DNA of 64,000 bases from Streptomyces caeruleatus (GCF_001514235.1 NZ_KQ948941.1:29777-93776), one strand, 5' to 3'. Counted from the stretch's first letter, positions 51,572 to 59,816 are shown. Program-made: numbers and translations. Notes: a model not told the origin generated them from the sequence alone.

Positions 51572-52663
51572 GTGAGCCAGATGCTGTACGCCGAGCGGTC
51601 GTGGAATCCGCTGGCCCGGACTGTCGAGTTGACCGAGGACCAGCTGCGGCGCGGCGGCAGGGTGACGCCGCTCGCCGAGCTGAACCTCGGTGCCATGGCC
51701 GAGGCGTTCCGACGCGGGTCCTGGCTCGGGGGCGGCGGCGCGGAACGCCCGTTTCAGCGGCTGACCGAGGGTCCCGGGATCGTCCCGGTGACCCGCGTCA
51801 CCGGGACCGCCACGCCGGTCAAGGTACGGCAGGCCGCGGAGTTCGCCCGCGCGCTGGGGGAGTTGGCGGTGTGGCGGTGTGGCGGACCTGAGCAGGTGGC
51901 CGCGCTGGCGGACCGGGCCCGGGCCGAGGGCGTACCGCTGTGGATCGCGCGGCGGTTCGCGCCGGGCCCCGCCGGGCCGATCGCCGTCGCCGTGGACCGG
52001 CGTCTGGTGCGCGTGGACGTCTGGGGTCCCGGGGCTCCCGTCGTCCGCATCCGGGCACCCCACGGATACCGCCGCGACTCACCCCAGCCGGCCAAGGGCC
52101 TGCGGCTGACCGTCGGCGCCATGACGGCGCAGCTCAGCCTCGACAAGAAGCGGCGCAAGTCGAAGAGCTCCGTCGAGGTGCGGCTGCCCGGGCAGCGCTG
52201 GGTGCTGCGGCGGGAGAACGCGACGAGTTCATGGCTGCTGCGCGACGAGCGGCCCGTCGCCCTGCTGACCCGTCCCGCGCGCCGACCGGTGCCCGAGCCG
52301 GGCTCGGTGCTGCTGCCGCTGGCCCCGGTGCGCTACGAGAGCGCCGACCCGCTGGACGTCGTCATGGCGCACGTCTTCGCCGTCGCCTTCGGGCTCGGGG
52401 ACACGACGGGCCTGGCGCGCTTCCGGTCCCAGCGGCGCCCGGCGCCGGGCGGGGACGAGCCGATCGCCTTCGACGAGTGGTGGGACCGCCCCTGGTTCAC
52501 CAACCTCGGGAGCGGCAGCGACGACAACGAGCCCGGCGGCGGCGACGGCTGGGGCTCGGACGGCGGGGACGGCGGCGGCGGGGACGGCGGCGGCGGGGAC
52601 TCCGGTGGAGGAGGCGGCGACGGCGGGGGTGACGGCGGAGGCGGCGGCGGGGGCGGCGACTGA
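51572..52663 (+). CDS. unknown protein with Gly/Asp-rich C-terminal tail
   Basis: 363 residues, GTG start at 51572 after acgggggttgtc. The first 310 residues are globular, with no clear signal or helix: WNPLARTVELTEDQLRRGG, VPLWIARRFAPGP, a beta-rich centre (RLPGQRWVLRRENATSSWLL) and a hydrophobic VVMAHVFAVAFGLG. It ends with about 50 residues of almost pure Gly/Asp/Ser (GGDGGGGDGGGGD). Not a family I recognise. It follows the two-domain membrane protein by 39 bp, so the two probably form an operon and may interact. Low-complexity tails of this kind are often surface-exposed, but no export signal is seen. Confidence 0.7.
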   Translation: MSQMLYAERSWNPLARTVELTEDQLRRGGRVTPLAELNLGAMAEAFRRGSWLGGGGAERPFQRLTEGPGIVPVTRVTGTATPVKVRQAAEFARALGELAVWRCGGPEQVAALADRARAEGVPLWIARRFAPGPAGPIAVAVDRRLVRVDVWGPGAPVVRIRAPHGYRRDSPQPAKGLRLTVGAMTAQLSLDKKRRKSKSSVEVRLPGQRWVLRRENATSSWLLRDERPVALLTRPARRPVPEPGSVLLPLAPVRYESADPLDVVMAHVFAVAFGLGDTTGLARFRSQRRPAPGGDEPIAFDEWWDRPWFTNLGSGSDDNEPGGGDGWGSDGGDGGGGDGGGGDSGGGGGDGGGDGGGGGGGGD

Positions 52664-52702
52664 GGAGCGGGTCCCGCCGCCGCCCGGAGCCATCAGGTCT
52701 GC

Positions 52703-55033
52703 TCAGACGGCGGGCATGGCATAGATCTCCGCTCCGTTCGCCACCATCAGCCGGTTCCCGGCGAGGGCGATCCGCCACTCGTCGTAGTCGCTGTCGTCGG
52801 TGAAGGTCCAGCGGACCTTGCCGGTCCTCGCGTCGATGGCGGCGACACCGCCGGCCAGCGACGAACCCGCCCCGTACAGCGTCGTCCCGGCCTTGAGGAA
52901 GGTCTGCGCACCCCGGTTGTTCTCGTCGCAGAGCCAGATCCGCTTGCCGGTCCTGACGTTGACCGCCCAGACACCGCGGTCGTAGTCCCGGACGTAGAGG
53001 ACACCGTCGATGACCGTCGGGTCGTTGAAGCCGCGCCGGCCGTTCGGGGACAGGGTCCAGCGGGTCTTCCCGGTCTCCGCGTCCACGGCCGTCAGCTTCT
53101 CGCCCGGCAGGAAGACCAGCCCGTTCGCGACCGTGGGGCGCCAGCTCCAGTCGTCGCCGATCTTCCTGGACCACAGCTGGACGCCGGTGGCGGTGTCGCG
53201 GACGGTGACGTTGAACTTGGAGTCGGTGTAGACCAGGTACTTGCCGGAGACCGTGCCCTCGACGTCGTAGTCGTCGGTGCCCCAGTCGCGCTTCTGCAGC
53301 CACACCCTCTTGCCGGTGGTGTGGCTGATGGCGGCGACGGCCGTGCGGTAGTCGGTGGCGGACTTGGCGTCGCTGTAGTCGGTCACGGTGACGTAGACGT
53401 TCTTGTCGTCGATGGCGATCGTGTCCTGGACGTCGAGCGCCTTGCCGAGCCGGCTCCGCCACGCCTCCTCACCGGTGCCGGCGTCGTACGCGACGAGGAT
53501 GCCGTCGATACCGCCGTCGGACAGGAAGACCTTGCCGCCGTGGAAGAGGAGTTGGGCGCCGGCGGGGCAGATGTCCGGCTTGGACCAGCGGGCCTTGCCC
53601 GTCCTCACGTCGTACGCCACCAGCGGGTCGCCGCTGACCAGGAGCAGGCCGTCGTGGACGAGCAACGGTACGGACGTGCTGGTGCTGTCGTCGGCGACCG
53701 TCTCGCGCCACAGCGGCTGCGGTGCCACGCCGGCCGGCGGAGTCGTGAACGTCTCGCGGGCGGGTTCGGCGGAGGCGCCCTTGCCGCCCTTGCCGCCCTC
53801 GCCCGTCGCGGTGCGCGACGTGTCGTCGTCCTTGCCGAACCACCATGCCGTGCCACCACCGACCGCGGCGACGGCGGCCGCACCGCCGAGGGCGAGGGAG
53901 AGGGCGCGGCGGCGGGAGGGCGCGGGCGCGGGGGACGAGCCGAGCCGGACGGTGCCGGGCTGCGGGGTGTCGTATCCGGGAGCGGGGGTCGCCGGTGCGG
54001 GGGTGCCGCCCGGTGGCGTGCCGTAGCCGGGCACGGGCGCCGTACCGGCGGACGGCGGTCCGTACGCGGCTGCCTGGGGATACCCGTACCCCGCCGGTGC
54101 CGGCCCGAACTGTGCCGCCGTCTGCGCCTGCTGCTCCGGCGCCTCCAGGTCCAGGATCCCCGCCGCGTGCGTGGCGATCGTCGACGCCACCGCCGACGGC
54201 AGCCAGTCGTGCAGGGCGTCCCCGACACCCTGCGGTGCCAGCGCCGCCACGACCTCGGCGGGGGCCGGCCGCTGTGCCGGGTCCTTCAGCAGGCACGCCC
54301 GGATCAGCCCGAGGAGCGACGGCGGTACGTCCGCCAGGTCCGGCTCCCCGTGGACGACCTGGTAGAGCAGCGCCGCGTGCGAGGCGGCACCGTCCCCGAA
54401 GGCGCTGCGGCCCGTCGCGGCGAAGGCCAGCACCGCGCCCAGCGAGAAGACGTCACCGGCCGGCCCGACGTCCTGCCCGAGGGCCTGCTCCGGCGGCATG
54501 TAACCGGGGGAGCCGACCACGACTCCCGTCTGTGTCATACGGCTTCCGTCCACCGCACGCGCGATGCCGAAGTCGATGACACGTGGGCCGTCGGCGGCCA
54601 GCAGGACGTTCGAGGGCTTCAGGTCGCGATGGATCAGGCCCGCCGCGTGGACCTCCTGGAGCGCGGCCGCGAGCCCCGCGCCCAGCGCGCGGACCGTGTG
54701 CTCGGGCAGCGCGCCGTGCGCGGCGACCACGTCGGTGAGGTCGGGACCGAGGACGTACGACGTCGCCAGCCACGGCACCGCCGCGTCCGGGTCGGCGTCC
54801 ACGACGGGTGCCGTATGGCGGCCGGAGACCGCCCTGGCTATGTCGACCTCGTGCCGGAAGCGTTCCCGGAAGTCGGCGTCGGCCGCGAGATCCGGGCGGA
54901 TCACCTTCACCGCGACGGTGCGGCCACCGGGCGAACGGGCCAGGTAGACGCGTCCCATGCCTCCGGCACCGAGCCGGCGCAGCAGTCGGTACCGGCCCAA
55001 CTCCCGTGGATCGTCGGGTTGCAGTGTCTCCAT
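52703..55033 (-). CDS. Ser/Thr protein kinase with extracellular PQQ-like beta-propeller
   Basis: 776 residues. N-terminal Hanks-type kinase: LGAGGMGRVYLAR (P-loop, about 21-33), VAVKVI (Lys), IHRDLKPSNVLL (catalytic Asp), VIDFGIARA (DFG), GSPGYMPPEQAL. After a Pro/Gly/Tyr-rich linker comes one membrane helix (about residues 375-400) and an extracytoplasmic PQQ-type propeller of about 340 residues with repeated blades (LVAYDVRTGKARW, LTAVDAETGKTRW, VAAIDARTGKVRW). The blade motif A-x-D-x-x-T-G-K-x-x-W is that of PQQ/BamB-like propellers. It probably senses a wall or surface ligand. A second kinase lies immediately upstream on the same strand (92-bp gap). Confidence 0.93.
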   Translation of the reverse strand: METLQPDDPRELGRYRLLRRLGAGGMGRVYLARSPGGRTVAVKVIRPDLAADADFRERFRHEVDIARAVSGRHTAPVVDADPDAAVPWLATSYVLGPDLTDVVAAHGALPEHTVRALGAGLAAALQEVHAAGLIHRDLKPSNVLLAADGPRVIDFGIARAVDGSRMTQTGVVVGSPGYMPPEQALGQDVGPAGDVFSLGAVLAFAATGRSAFGDGAASHAALLYQVVHGEPDLADVPPSLLGLIRACLLKDPAQRPAPAEVVAALAPQGVGDALHDWLPSAVASTIATHAAGILDLEAPEQQAQTAAQFGPAPAGYGYPQAAAYGPPSAGTAPVPGYGTPPGGTPAPATPAPGYDTPQPGTVRLGSSPAPAPSRRRALSLALGGAAAVAAVGGGTAWWFGKDDDTSRTATGEGGKGGKGASAEPARETFTTPPAGVAPQPLWRETVADDSTSTSVPLLVHDGLLLVSGDPLVAYDVRTGKARWSKPDICPAGAQLLFHGGKVFLSDGGIDGILVAYDAGTGEEAWRSRLGKALDVQDTIAIDDKNVYVTVTDYSDAKSATDYRTAVAAISHTTGKRVWLQKRDWGTDDYDVEGTVSGKYLVYTDSKFNVTVRDTATGVQLWSRKIGDDWSWRPTVANGLVFLPGEKLTAVDAETGKTRWTLSPNGRRGFNDPTVIDGVLYVRDYDRGVWAVNVRTGKRIWLCDENNRGAQTFLKAGTTLYGAGSSLAGGVAAIDARTGKVRWTFTDDSDYDEWRIALAGNRLMVANGAEIYAMPAV

Positions 55034-55125
55034 GGTGGGTCTCCCCCGTCGGCGTGCTCGCGTGCGGAGACACAGTAGTAAGCGCGGTTACGGGAGTTGC
55101 CACCGCTCCTGGACCTTGGGCCTCG

Positions 55126-56856
55126 CTAGTCGTCGACCTTCGACAACCGCGCCTCGGGATTCCCCTCCGCGTCACTCTCGGACCGGTACAGCAGGTCGTC
55201 GCCGGTCGGCGTGATCCGGACGGTGTGCGGTTTCGGGTTGCAGCCGGCGTGGTTGGTCTTCCGGCCCACGGACGTGACGACGAGCTCCTTCGCCGTGACC
55301 TTCTTCAGGGTCAGTACGTCGTTGCAGGCGAGGCCGAGCAGGTCCGTCGCCCGGAGGGTGCCCACCTCCTCGCCGATGGTGGCCTTGTGCACGGTGAGCC
55401 GGAAGGTACCGGCCGGCAGGGCGCCGTTCAGGGCGTTGGCCTTGCCCTCCCAGGTGCCGACATAGCGGGTGGGCACGTCGCTTTCGACCGGTGCGCCGGA
55501 GACACCGTCATCCGGCGCCGCGGGCGCGGGGGCATCGGAACCGGCGTTGGTGTCCTTGCCCTCGCCCGGCAGCAGCTCGAACACGAACACGGTCCCCACC
55601 GTCACCGCGGCCAACGCCCCCGCCACCGCGAGCGCCACGGTGCAGCTCATCCGTCGCCCACGGCCGCCCTCCCCCGGCGTCGAGACCGCCGCGACCGAGA
55701 GGGAAAGCTTCCCGGGCCGGTCACCGGAGCCGGAGGCGGGGGCCGTGTCCCGCGGTACGGCATGGCGCGGTACGACATCGCGCGGTACGGCATCGCGTGG
55801 TTCGGGCACGACCACCGGCGGCGCGGTCTCAGGCACAGCAGCGCCCCCCACGGGCACCCCGGGCATCACCGGCGGCGGCCCGAACTCCCCCACCGCCGCC
55901 GGCCGGCTGAACGCCACCGGCCCCGAGACGACCTCCGCCCCGGTGTCGGCCGCGTCCAGGTTCAGCAGCCGCACGGCACTGCGGCTGACCTGCTCGACCA
56001 GCCCGCCGGGCAGCCACCCGCCCGCCACCAGCCGGGCCGCCCCGTCCGGAGCCAGCCGTCGCGCCAGCTCGGCCGGGGTGGGCCGCGCGCCCGGCTCCTT
56101 GGCCAGGCAGGCCTCCACCAGCTCGCGCACCTCGCCGCCCAGCGAACCGTCCAGCGGACCGAGTTCGGGCTCCTCGTGCACGACCTTGTACAGCAGTGCC
56201 GCCGACGAGTCCCCGGGGAACGGCGGCGCCCCGGTCGCCGCGTACGCCAGCACGGCGCCCAGCGAGAAGACGTCCGCCGCTCCCGTGACGCCCTTGCCGA
56301 GGATCTGCTCGGGCGACATGTAGCCGGGGGAGCCGATGGAGACGCCGGTCGACGTCAGGGACGCGGTGCCGTCCGTGGCCCGGGCGATACCGAAGTCGAT
56401 CAGCAGCGGGCCGTCCAGCGTCAGCAGGACGTTCGACGGCTTCACGTCCCGGTGCACAAGACCCAGTTCGTGCACGGCCGCCAGCGCCTCGGCCAGCCCG
56501 GCGCCCAGCGCCCGTACGGAATGGGCGGGCAGTGCGCCCGAGTCCGCGACCGCGGCGGCCAGCGAGGGACCCGCCGCGTACCCCGTGGCCACCCACGGCA
56601 CCGCCGCTTCCGGATCGGCGTCCAGCACGGGCGCCGTCCACGCGCCGCCCACCCGCCGCGCCGACTCCACCTCCCGGCGGAAGCGGGCCCGGAACTCCTC
56701 GTCCAGCGCGAAGTGCGGATGCACGATCTTGACCGCGACCGTACGGCCACCCGCGCTGCGTCCCAGGTACACCCGGCCCATGCCGCCGGAGCCGAGCCGG
56801 CCGAGCAGCCGGTACGGTCCGATGGCGGTGGGCTCGTCAACTCCGAGCGGCTGCAT
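55126..56856 (-). CDS. Ser/Thr protein kinase with small extracytoplasmic domain
   Basis: 576 residues from ATG 56856 (MQPLGVDEPTAIG) behind ggtggagg; starts at 56889/56886 would add 10-11 residues and also have a ggaggg site. Kinase motifs: LGSGGMGRVYLGR, VAVKIVHP, VHRDVKPSNVLL, LIDFGIARA, GSPGYMSPEQI, all intact. After a Pro/Val-rich linker (AVPRDVVPRHAVPRD) comes one helix (VALAVAGALAAVTVGTVFVF, about residues 420-440) and a C-terminal domain of about 120 residues (RYVGTWEGKANALNG to RLSKVDD) with two Cys residues (LGLACNDVL, NHAGCNPKP) that could form a disulfide. The kinase half is closely similar to that of the neighbouring kinase, so the pair probably arose by duplication followed by sensor exchange. 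Confidence 0.92.
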   Translation of the reverse strand: MQPLGVDEPTAIGPYRLLGRLGSGGMGRVYLGRSAGGRTVAVKIVHPHFALDEEFRARFRREVESARRVGGAWTAPVLDADPEAAVPWVATGYAAGPSLAAAVADSGALPAHSVRALGAGLAEALAAVHELGLVHRDVKPSNVLLTLDGPLLIDFGIARATDGTASLTSTGVSIGSPGYMSPEQILGKGVTGAADVFSLGAVLAYAATGAPPFPGDSSAALLYKVVHEEPELGPLDGSLGGEVRELVEACLAKEPGARPTPAELARRLAPDGAARLVAGGWLPGGLVEQVSRSAVRLLNLDAADTGAEVVSGPVAFSRPAAVGEFGPPPVMPGVPVGGAAVPETAPPVVVPEPRDAVPRDVVPRHAVPRDTAPASGSGDRPGKLSLSVAAVSTPGEGGRGRRMSCTVALAVAGALAAVTVGTVFVFELLPGEGKDTNAGSDAPAPAAPDDGVSGAPVESDVPTRYVGTWEGKANALNGALPAGTFRLTVHKATIGEEVGTLRATDLLGLACNDVLTLKKVTAKELVVTSVGRKTNHAGCNPKPHTVRITPTGDDLLYRSESDAEGNPEARLSKVDD

Positions 56857-56934
56857 CGGCCTCCACCCTTCCCCCGTACGGCTCATCACGCCGGTAAAAC
56901 CCTCCAGCAGGTTAGTGCGCGAGCACCCCCGCCT

Positions 56935-57783
56935 TTACGGCTGGAGCAGATCCACCTTCACATCCGCCGGGAATCCCGTGGTCGGCCCCACCCTGCGCGC
57001 GAACTCCGCGACGGCCTCCAGCTGCGGGCCGCCGAAGCGGAAGTCGAGGGTCGTGAAGTAGCGCTCCAGGATCGCCTCGTCGAAGGCCTCCCAGCGGGCC
57101 GCCTGCTCGGCGACCTTGCCGACCTCCTCCAGGGAGAGGTTGCGGGAGTCGAGGAAGGCCTCGTGGACCTTGCGGGTGATGACCGGCTCGCGCTCCAGGT
57201 AGTCCCGGCGCACCGCCCAGACCGCGAAGACGAACGGCAGCCCGGTCCACTCCTTCCAGAGCGCGCCGAGGTCGTGCACTTCGAGGCCGTAGCGCGGGCC
57301 GTCGAGGAGGTTGGCCCGCAGCGCGGCGTCTCCGATGAGTACGGCCGCCTCCGCCTCCTGCATCATCAGGCTGAGGTCGGGCGGGCAGGTGTAGTAGTCG
57401 GGGCTCACGCCGTAGCGCTCGGCCAGCAGCAGCTGGGCCAGGCGGACCGAGGTGCGCGAGGTGGAGCCGAGGGCGACCCTGGCCCCGTCCAGTTCGTCCA
57501 GCGGGACCTGCGAGACGATCACGCAGGACATCACGGGGCCGTCGCAGCCGACCGCGATGTCGGGGAAGGCGACCAGGTCGTCGGCGTTGCGCAGGAACTC
57601 GACGAGGGTGATCGGCCCGATGTCGAGGTCGCCGCGCACGAGCTGCTCGCTGAGCTTCTCCGGGGTGTCCTTGGTCAGCTCGAAGTCGAGGAGCGTGCCC
57701 GTTCTCGCGAGCCCCCAGTAAAGGGGCAGGCAGTTCAGGAACTGGATGTGGCCTACGCGCGGCCGGGTGCGAGAATTGTCCAC
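56935..57783 (-). CDS. mqnA: chorismate dehydratase (futalosine pathway)
   Basis: The first dedicated step of the futalosine menaquinone route, making 3-enolpyruvylbenzoate from chorismate. 282 residues, GTG start at 57783 (MDNSRTRPRVGHIQFLNCLP). Substrate-binding-protein fold: HIQFLNCLPLYWGL, DLDIGPITLVEFL, VALGSTSRTSVRLAQLLL, CPPDLSLMMQEAEAAVLIGD and DLGALWKEWTGLPFVFAVWA match MqnA. It is separated from the kinase genes, which lie downstream on the same strand. Confidence 0.94.
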   Translation of the reverse strand: MDNSRTRPRVGHIQFLNCLPLYWGLARTGTLLDFELTKDTPEKLSEQLVRGDLDIGPITLVEFLRNADDLVAFPDIAVGCDGPVMSCVIVSQVPLDELDGARVALGSTSRTSVRLAQLLLAERYGVSPDYYTCPPDLSLMMQEAEAAVLIGDAALRANLLDGPRYGLEVHDLGALWKEWTGLPFVFAVWAVRRDYLEREPVITRKVHEAFLDSRNLSLEEVGKVAEQAARWEAFDEAILERYFTTLDFRFGGPQLEAVAEFARRVGPTTGFPADVKVDLLQP

Positions 57784-57865
57784 ATCGCGACAGTAGACCC
57801 CATGGGGTAGCGTGCAGCCTCCTGGGTCGTGACACCTCCGTCACAACCACCGTTAACCCCCGGCT

Positions 57866-57911
57866 CGTCAAGCCGACACGGGATCTTTCCGTCAAGCCGA
57901 CACTTGATCTT
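57866..57911. repeat. 24-bp tandem duplication
   Basis: cgtcaagccgacacgggatctt and cgtcaagccgacacttgatctt are 24 bp apart, with two mismatches. They are upstream of the cold-shock promoter and could be a duplicated regulator site or slippage. Confidence 0.8.
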
Positions 57912-57943
57912 CAAACATCCGAGTGACGTGATCTTGACCTCTA

Positions 57944-57971
57944 TTGCTTTCGGCTGCCTGCGTGCTAGGCT
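57944..57971 (+). promoter_or_regulatory. candidate promoter for the cold-shock gene
   Basis: TTGCTT at 57944 and TAGGCT at 57966 with a 16-bp spacer resemble a streptomycete vegetative promoter. A TTGACC at 57934 is an alternative -35 box but would be too far from TAGGCT. It would give a leader of about 150 nt. Confidence 0.5.
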
Positions 57972-58007
57972 CGTCGCAAGTTGCAGTTTGGTTTCCCTTG
58001 CAGTACA

Positions 58008-58036
58008 GAGCCTGCGGAGCATGTAACCGCGGGCTC
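58008..58036 (+). promoter_or_regulatory. hairpin in the cold-shock mRNA leader
   Basis: gagcctgcgg and ccgcgggctc form a 10-bp stem (one G-U pair) with a 9-nt loop, 95 nt before the start codon. Structured leaders are typical of cspA-type mRNAs, whose translation changes with temperature. Confidence 0.5.
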
Positions 58037-58130
58037 TCGTCGTTTTCAGACGTATGCAGTTGTGCGGCATTTTGTTTTCACACTTGCAGGGTTCTGGAGC
58101 AGGGCAACCCTTTGGGCCCAAGGAGGGCTT

Positions 58131-58334
58131 ATGGCTACCGGAACCGTGAAGTGGTTCAACGCCGAAAAGGGCTTTGGCTTCATCGCCCAAGAAGGCGGCG
58201 GCCCCGACGTCTTCGTTCACTACTCCGCGATCAACGCGAACGGTTTCCGTTCGCTGGAGGAGAACCAGCAGGTCTCCTTCGACGTGACGCAGGGCCCGAA
58301 GGGTCCTCAGGCGGAGAACGTCACCCCGGTCTGA
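58131..58334 (+). CDS. cold-shock protein (CspA family)
   Basis: A single-stranded RNA/DNA-binding protein of 67 residues forming one cold-shock domain. RNP1 is KGFGFIAQ and RNP2 is VFVHYSAI, both intact. The start ATG at 58131 follows the near-perfect ribosome site aaggaggg. The mRNA has a long structured leader and a hairpin terminator 53 bp after the stop, so the gene is monocistronic. Probably an abundant RNA chaperone; streptomycetes have several such genes. Confidence 0.97.
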   Translation: MATGTVKWFNAEKGFGFIAQEGGGPDVFVHYSAINANGFRSLEENQQVSFDVTQGPKGPQAENVTPV

Positions 58335-58386
58335 GTCTTCGGTCTCGGAGCCTGGTGCTTTGATCCGGAACAGATAGCAGTACCCA

Positions 58387-58428
58387 AGGAGCCCCGTGCC
58401 GCAAGGCAACGGGGCTCCTGCCTTTTCC
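58387..58428 (+). terminator. hairpin terminator after the cold-shock gene
   Basis: An 11-bp stem (aggagccccgt at 58387-58397, complement at 58409-58419) with an 11-nt loop, followed by gccttttccc, a short T-run resembling an intrinsic terminator. Confidence 0.88.
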
Positions 58429-58467
58429 CGCCCGTCCTGCCTTTTCCCGCCCAGCGCGTGAATGCGT

Positions 58468-59040
58468 TCACACGTGCTGCATGATCAGCACGAACGTCGT
58501 CCCGGGCAGCAGCGCCTCGTACGCGTGCGGCACATCCCCGCGATACGTCATGTAGTCCCCGGGCCCCAGCTCCACCGCCTCCCCCCGCGGCCCCGCCTTC
58601 AGCCGCCCCGTGCTGACGACCAGGTGCTCCACGGAGCCCGGAATGTGCGGCTCCGACTCCCGGGCGGCCCCGGGTTCCGCGCGCAGGTGGTAGATGTCCC
58701 GGCGGGCGCCTGGCGGGCTGGCCGAGAGCAGGGTGGCCACGTAGTCCGCCCGCTCGGACGCGACGGTGGGCCCCTCGCCGGACCGGATCACCTGGACCGC
58801 GGGCGACGGCGGCTCCACCAGCGCGCTGAAGGGCACACCGAGCGCGACCCCCAGCGCCCACAGCGTCTCCACGCTCGGGTTCCCGCCGCCCGCCTCCAGT
58901 TGGGAGAGCGTGGACTTGGCGATCCCGGCCCGCTTGGCCAGCTCGGACAGGGACAGCCCGGCCCGGGTGCGCTCGCGCCGCAGGGACGCCGCGATCCAGT
59001 CGAGGGGCAGGCGGGAGGGCGGGGGCGCTGCGTCGGACAT
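58468..59040 (-). CDS. XRE-family regulator with C-terminal cupin
   Basis: 190 residues from ATG 59040 (MSDAAPPPSRLPL). HTH domain about residues 18-75: LSLSELAKRAGIAKSTLSQLE, then GGGNPSVETLWALGVALGVP. The cupin effector domain is about residues 110-190, with LVVSTGRLKAGPRG, VELGPGDYMTYRGDVPHAYEAL. The HTH-cupin architecture commonly represses an adjacent transporter. It is divergent from azlC across 68 bp, and repeated CGTTCG-type elements there are its likely operators. Ligand unknown, possibly an amino acid or related small molecule. Confidence 0.93.
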   Translation of the reverse strand: MSDAAPPPSRLPLDWIAASLRRERTRAGLSLSELAKRAGIAKSTLSQLEAGGGNPSVETLWALGVALGVPFSALVEPPSPAVQVIRSGEGPTVASERADYVATLLSASPPGARRDIYHLRAEPGAARESEPHIPGSVEHLVVSTGRLKAGPRGEAVELGPGDYMTYRGDVPHAYEALLPGTTFVLIMQHV

Positions 59041-59042
59041 GG

Positions 59043-59130
59043 CGTTCGCTCCATCGGTACGCTCGTTCGCCTTGACGAACACTTCTCTTGCTGTCCATTG
59101 TAGAAAACATGCGTTCGCTTCTCCGAACAC
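59043..59130. promoter_or_regulatory. repeated palindromes CGTTCG-N7-CGAACAC, candidate XRE-cupin operators
   Basis: CGTTCGCCTTGACGAACAC at 59064-59082 and CGTTCGCTTCTCCGAACAC at 59112-59130 share the symmetric GTTCG-N6-CGAAC core and its flanks. A degenerate third copy, cgttcgctccatcggtac, starts at 59043. Starts are 21 and 48 bp apart. They cover the shared promoter region and the azlC start codon, a good layout for repression of both divergent genes. Confidence 0.7.
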
Positions 59131-59816
59131 CTCTGGGCCCCGCACGCGGCTCCCTCGACACCTCCCTGGTCCGCGACAGCTCGCTCGTCTGGCTGGCCAG
59201 CGGTGTCGTGGGCGTCTCCTTCGGCGCGATCTCGGTGGCCGGCGGGCTGCCCGTGTGGGTGCCGGTGGTGATGTCCCTGGTCGTGTACGCGGGCTCGGCC
59301 CAGTTCAGCGCGGTCGGGGTGCTGCTGGCCGGGGGCGGGCCGGTGGCCGCCGCGGCCACGGGGCTGCTGCTCAACACCCGCACGCTGGCCTTCAGCCTCG
59401 CCGTCGCGGACATCCTCGGCCAGGGCCGCCTCGCCCGGCTCCTCGGCGCGCACCTGGTGACCGACGAGACGGTGGCCTTCGCCCTCGCCCAGTCGGATCC
59501 CGCGCGGCGACGGGCGGCGTTCTGGATCTCCGGGCTCGGCCTGTTCGCCGTGTGGAACCTCGGCGTCCTGGCCGGGGCGCTGGCCGGCGACGCGCTCGGC
59601 GACACCGGCACCTACGGCCTGGACGCGGCCTTCCCCGCCGTCCTCGTCGCCCTGGTCCTGCCCGCCCTGCGCGCGAATCCGGCCGTACGGCGGTGCGCGC
59701 TGCTCGGCGCCGGGCTGGCGCTGGCGGTGACGCCCGCCGTGCCGGCCGGGGTGCCGGTGCTGGTGGCACTGGCGGGGCTCGTCGGACACGGGCGCGGCAG
59801 GGGGCGTACGGCATGA
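59109..59816 (+). CDS. azlC: AzlC-family branched-chain amino acid exporter, large subunit
   Basis: 235 residues, about six helices, from ATG 59109 (MRSLLRTPLGPARG). Family motifs: GVVGVSFGAISVAGGLPVW, VYAGSAQFSAVG (AGSxQF), LLLNTRTLAFSLAVAD (N-x-R) and DETVAFALAQ. Together with AzlD it forms a bipartite exporter of branched-chain amino acids or analogues. The stop overlaps the azlD start by 4 bp. A candidate operator lies over the first codons, so the true start could be slightly downstream or the mRNA nearly leaderless. Confidence 0.92.
   Translation: MRSLLRTPLGPARGSLDTSLVRDSSLVWLASGVVGVSFGAISVAGGLPVWVPVVMSLVVYAGSAQFSAVGVLLAGGGPVAAAATGLLLNTRTLAFSLAVADILGQGRLARLLGAHLVTDETVAFALAQSDPARRRAAFWISGLGLFAVWNLGVLAGALAGDALGDTGTYGLDAAFPAVLVALVLPALRANPAVRRCALLGAGLALAVTPAVPAGVPVLVALAGLVGHGRGRGRTA

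Larger units (their letters stand above)
57784..58130. other. intergenic and leader region between mqnA and the cold-shock gene
   Basis: 347 bp holding a 24-bp duplication (57866-57911), a rightward promoter candidate (57944-57971) and a leader of about 150 nt with a hairpin at 58008-58036. The sequence is clearly less GC-rich than its neighbours, as is common for cold-shock gene leaders. No further gene is supported. Confidence 0.6.
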
